From Ruminococcus sp. (lineage in GTDB: Bacteria > Bacillota > Clostridia > Oscillospirales > Ruminococcaceae): 44,240 bases of DNA. The translations under genes were made by a program, and so were the position numbers. Location of the stretch: NCBI GenBank assembly GCA_015066665.1, contig SVNX01000020.1, positions 1-44,240 on the forward strand, given 5' to 3'. Below are positions 41,279 to 44,240 of the stretch, in pieces. Under the pieces are notes generated by a model that worked only from the letters and a program-made list of their open reading frames with translations, did not search any database and was not told where the DNA came from. How positions within the stretch are numbered: position 1 is the first letter of the stretch; each line of letters opens with the position of its first letter.

Positions 41279-44089
41279 ATGAAAATGAAGAAGAACACAA
41301 ACTGGAAGCGCACGGCCGCATGGCTTTGTGCTGCTGTCATCTGCTTCGGGGGGAGCAGTGCAGCACAGACCGCTTCCGCAATCAGCATCGACCGTACGGA
41401 GCAGACGGTTTCACAGGCCGCCGCATTGCTCACCCGTGACGTTCTCTGCCAGAATCAGAGCGGCGTCAACTACTGGGAATCCGAGCATTTCCAGTTCATC
41501 TGGGGCAGCTACGGCACGGACAGCGGCAGAGTCACACAGGAATTCCTGGAGGGCAATGCACGTCACCTTGAAGCCTGCTGGGATGTTTACATGAATGAGC
41601 TGCAGATGGCACCGCCCACGCAGTCCGTCAACATGTCCCTGCGTGACGGCAACGAGTACAAGACAAACATCTACATCTCCGGCACGGGTCTGGAGGCCTT
41701 TACTGACGACTGGGCCTACATGTCCTACGATTCCGGCGGCTTCGGCTTCATGTTCTGCTGCGTGGACGCCATGGCCTACAATACACCCTCCTGGGTTATG
41801 CCGCATGAATTTGCCCATGTTGTGACTGCGCATCAGCTCGGCTGGAATGAAAACAAGTACACCTATGCATGGTATGAGACCATGGGCAACTGGTTCCGTG
41901 AGCAGTTCCTCTATTCGGACTACTACAGTCCCTGGGTGGACTCTGTCGGCGGTACGGATTTCTTCGAAACCTATATGAAGAATCTCTGCTTTACCTTCCC
42001 CTTCGGACGTGATTACTATGCCGCATGGCCGTTCTTACAGTATCTGACAGAAAATCCGGATCAACTGGAGGGCTATGGCACGGACTTCGTCAAGACCATG
42101 CTCCAGCAGGGACAGGTGGATGAATATCCGCTTTCCATGATCGATCGTCTCGCACCGGCGGATATGAAGGACACACTCGGTCACTTTGCAAAGCGCATGG
42201 CTACGCTCGACCTTGCGCAGCAGGACCGCTATCGGGCTCGCCTCAATCAGCTCTATCAGACGGGCGAATGGAACTGGGGCGAAATCTACACCATCCTCGA
42301 GCAGAGTACGGATAATGCCAATTACTACACCGTGCCCACAGAACGTGCTCCCCAGCAGGCCGGTATGAATCTCGTGCCGCTCACTGTGACGGGCGATGCC
42401 ATTTCTGTAACACTGCAGGGGCTGACGGATGTGCAGGGTGCGGACTGGAGAGCCTGCATTGCCATCGAGCAAAGTGACGGCACAACCCGCTATTCCGATC
42501 TGTTCCGCTCCGGCGAGACCATGCAGATGGCATGGAATGCCGGCAGTGACATTCAGGCCTATCTGACTGTTGTGGCGACCCCCGATACCGATACTTATGT
42601 GAAGGTGGGTCTCCCCTACGGCGAAGGCTCCGAATTTGAGGAGCGCAATTATCCGTTCGATTCCAAGACAAGATATCCGTATGCTGTGACCATCACAGGC
42701 GCAGAAATGCAGCATGTCCGCAATAACAGCGGCTTTGCACAGGGCAGCTATCATCCGAACGGCGGCGGATTTGTGGCATCCACAGCTTCCGTTGACGCCA
42801 GTGTCTATGTCGGCCCGAATGCAAAGGTTCTGGGCTGGGCTACGGTATCCGGCAATGCTGTCATTGATGATTATGCCATTGTCAGCGGCAGCGCAAATGT
42901 ATCCGGCAATGCCATTGTCAGCGGCCATGCTGTTGTAGCGGAGCGTGCTGTCATCCGTGACAACGCCATCGTCACCGATTATGCCGGCGTGATGGGCAAT
43001 GCGATCGTGAGCGACTATGGCAGAGTGGTGGAAAGCGGTCTGATCTACAATGATTACACCGTCAGCGGCAATGCAACAGTAAAGGGCGTGGCCTTCTGTA
43101 TGGCAAGGGGCTCCCTCTCCGGTCAGGCCATTGCGGACGGTGACTACTACGATGACGGCAATAAGGCCGTATCCGCAGGTACGGTGTATGGCTGGGTTTC
43201 CCCCGAGAGCTATGCATCCTCCCGTCCCTATACGGACGGCCTGTATGTTGGCTATGAATTCGCTGAAAACAGCACACTGCTTGCGAAAGACACCTTCACC
43301 TCCACCTATGGCGTGATGCAGAATGCACCGCTCTGGGAAACTGTCCGCACAAGCGGACAGGGCGTTCTGACCTTCAACGGCAAGGATCAGTATATGATCG
43401 CTGACAGTGCTATGGCTGCGTTCCATGACATCGACATCCAGACCGCCGTGCTCTGGCGGGGCGGCAGTGATCAGCGCATTTTCCATTTTGGCAATGCGGA
43501 AAAGTACATGTATCTGACCACCGCCGGCTCCGGTGATACGCTTGAATTCGTCATCAATGACGGCAGCGGTGAGCAGCGTCTGAGCGCAAATTCCGCACTC
43601 ACAGCGGGCGAATGGGCAACCGTCAGCGTGGTGCTCACAGGCGACACCGGCAAGCTCGTTCTGAACGGTCAGACTGCAGCCGAGGGCAGCATTACGGCCG
43701 ATCCCGTAGACGTGGTTTCTGCGGATGCCAAGTACTACATCGGCAGGGGCCTTGACGGCCAGTATTTCAAGGGTTCGATGGACTTCTTCCGTGTGAACTT
43801 CAAGGAAGTGGCTGAACCGACCTACTACTACAGTGAAACCGAGGATGTCGAGATTGATGCACCCGTCAGTGAAACGGCACGCATCGGCGACCTGAACCGT
43901 GACAGAAAGATCAACGGCTTTGACCTTGGCATCCTGAAGAAGGGCCTGTTTGATCAGGATTACTACGATCCCTTCGTCGATTGCAATCAGGACGGCACCT
44001 TCTCCATCGTGGATGCGGTGGCCATGCAGAAATATCTGCTGGGTCTCGGCAGCGAATGGATCGGTACGGAAATGACCATTACCGAATAA
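41279..44089 (+). CDS. Secreted DUF6055-like metallopeptidase candidate with beta-helix, LamG and dockerin
   Basis: A protein of 936 residues. A signal peptide ends near residue 38 (TASA). Residues about 60-350 resemble DUF6055 and contain HEFAH (176-180), an HExxH zinc site; acidic residues in YETMGNW, some 20 residues on, could be the third ligand. Residues about 500-625 are a run of hexapeptide repeats (for example GNAVID, GNAIVS, DNAIVT) expected to form a left-handed beta-helix. Residues about 655-855 look like a LamG/concanavalin-type sandwich (FNGKDQYM, GEWATVSVVL, YYIGRGLDG). The end is a dockerin with loops DLNRDR and DCNQDG. GGGAGG lies five bases from the start. It is likely a docked extracellular protease or polymer-binding enzyme; the substrate is unknown. 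Confidence 0.85.
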   Translation: MKMKKNTNWKRTAAWLCAAVICFGGSSAAQTASAISIDRTEQTVSQAAALLTRDVLCQNQSGVNYWESEHFQFIWGSYGTDSGRVTQEFLEGNARHLEACWDVYMNELQMAPPTQSVNMSLRDGNEYKTNIYISGTGLEAFTDDWAYMSYDSGGFGFMFCCVDAMAYNTPSWVMPHEFAHVVTAHQLGWNENKYTYAWYETMGNWFREQFLYSDYYSPWVDSVGGTDFFETYMKNLCFTFPFGRDYYAAWPFLQYLTENPDQLEGYGTDFVKTMLQQGQVDEYPLSMIDRLAPADMKDTLGHFAKRMATLDLAQQDRYRARLNQLYQTGEWNWGEIYTILEQSTDNANYYTVPTERAPQQAGMNLVPLTVTGDAISVTLQGLTDVQGADWRACIAIEQSDGTTRYSDLFRSGETMQMAWNAGSDIQAYLTVVATPDTDTYVKVGLPYGEGSEFEERNYPFDSKTRYPYAVTITGAEMQHVRNNSGFAQGSYHPNGGGFVASTASVDASVYVGPNAKVLGWATVSGNAVIDDYAIVSGSANVSGNAIVSGHAVVAERAVIRDNAIVTDYAGVMGNAIVSDYGRVVESGLIYNDYTVSGNATVKGVAFCMARGSLSGQAIADGDYYDDGNKAVSAGTVYGWVSPESYASSRPYTDGLYVGYEFAENSTLLAKDTFTSTYGVMQNAPLWETVRTSGQGVLTFNGKDQYMIADSAMAAFHDIDIQTAVLWRGGSDQRIFHFGNAEKYMYLTTAGSGDTLEFVINDGSGEQRLSANSALTAGEWATVSVVLTGDTGKLVLNGQTAAEGSITADPVDVVSADAKYYIGRGLDGQYFKGSMDFFRVNFKEVAEPTYYYSETEDVEIDAPVSETARIGDLNRDRKINGFDLGILKKGLFDQDYYDPFVDCNQDGTFSIVDAVAMQKYLLGLGSEWIGTEMTITE

Positions 44090-44115
44090 TCATAAGCCCC
44101 TCCCATGGCTGATAC

Positions 44116-44240
44116 TGACCCGCCCCTTGTCAAGTAGACAGCGCAAAAAACAAAAACAATCTACGTTGTGACTAAAAGCAGTCTGTGCAATTTGTGCAGG
44201 CTGCTTTGATGTTGTCAATTGGCAAGCCCCTTTTGAAGTG
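44116..44240. other. Possible end of an IS3-type insertion sequence at the right edge
   Basis: TGACCCGCCCC followed by TTGTCAAGTAGACAG resembles the ends of IS3-family elements, which start with TG and often carry such a GTAGACA segment. A hairpin with arms AAAGCAG/CTGCTTT (44175-44207) follows. A minus-strand frame runs from the window edge to a stop at 44172-44174 and could be the end of a transposase, but it is too short to identify. No clear T-run terminator for the dockerin gene is seen between 44090 and 44115. Confidence 0.3.

Noticed and set aside
42780-43110. Periodic DNA in the last large gene
   Set aside because: It encodes the hexapeptide beta-helix; the period is at protein level only.

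Overview
The window looks like chromosome from a Gram-positive, gut-type anaerobe of the Ruminococcus group (Oscillospiraceae, Firmicutes). The reasons are three proteins with type I dockerins (4486-5769, 30773-31996, 41279-44089), one of which also appears to carry a cohesin-like domain; an LPETG sortase-anchored protein; a T-box leader; near-consensus vegetative promoters with 17-base spacers; and many Shine-Dalgarno sites of the AAGGAGG kind. The dockerins suggest a cellulosome- or amylosome-like surface complex. The species cannot be fixed from the sequence alone.

Layout. 1-1163: a strong promoter reading out of the left edge, then two small zinc-ribbon proteins. 1513-4280: a phosphohexomutase and, convergent with it, a Na+/Ca2+ exchanger. 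4486-8424: a four-gene run with a secreted DUF4434-dockerin protein, a membrane-anchored metallophosphoesterase, a P-loop kinase and a sortase-anchored SGNH esterase. 8479-10605: ilvBN for branched-chain amino acids. 10839-13643: trkA-trkH potassium uptake. 13697-14845: a CapA-like lipoprotein, followed directly by a 162-bp MITE-like palindrome flanked by TA. 15057-16716: an XRE regulator and a NYN nuclease with a hairpin leader. 16978-19011: a methionyl-tRNA synthetase whose KMSKS loop is degenerate. 19048-21772: an asnS-asnA operon under a T-box with an AAC (Asn) specifier. 22083-23736: a tRNA methyltransferase, a MaoC-type hotdog protein and a cytidylate-kinase-like protein. 23769-27873: a MarR regulator and the two halves of a heterodimeric ABC exporter, with a perfect 16-bp palindrome at the promoter. 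28001-30367: a small lipoprotein, tadA and a CPBP-like membrane protein.

30773-44089 is the most unusual part and is devoted to the cell surface. It holds a cohesin-like/BIG2/BIG2/dockerin protein, then four tandem paralogous lipoproteins of about 740-750 residues. Each of these combines an N-terminal propeller-like half with a C-terminal solute-binding-protein-like half, and no permease is encoded nearby. Last comes a 936-residue secreted protein with an HEFAH metallopeptidase motif, a hexapeptide-repeat beta-helix, a LamG-like domain and a dockerin. This cluster is the best candidate for an undescribed surface system. The right edge may be the end of an IS3-type insertion sequence.

Working picture: the asn, ilv, metG, mutase and trk genes are housekeeping. 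The dockerin proteins, the LPETG esterase and the lipoprotein array probably handle polymers, or sense them, at the cell envelope. Functions rest on motif reading; no database search was possible.
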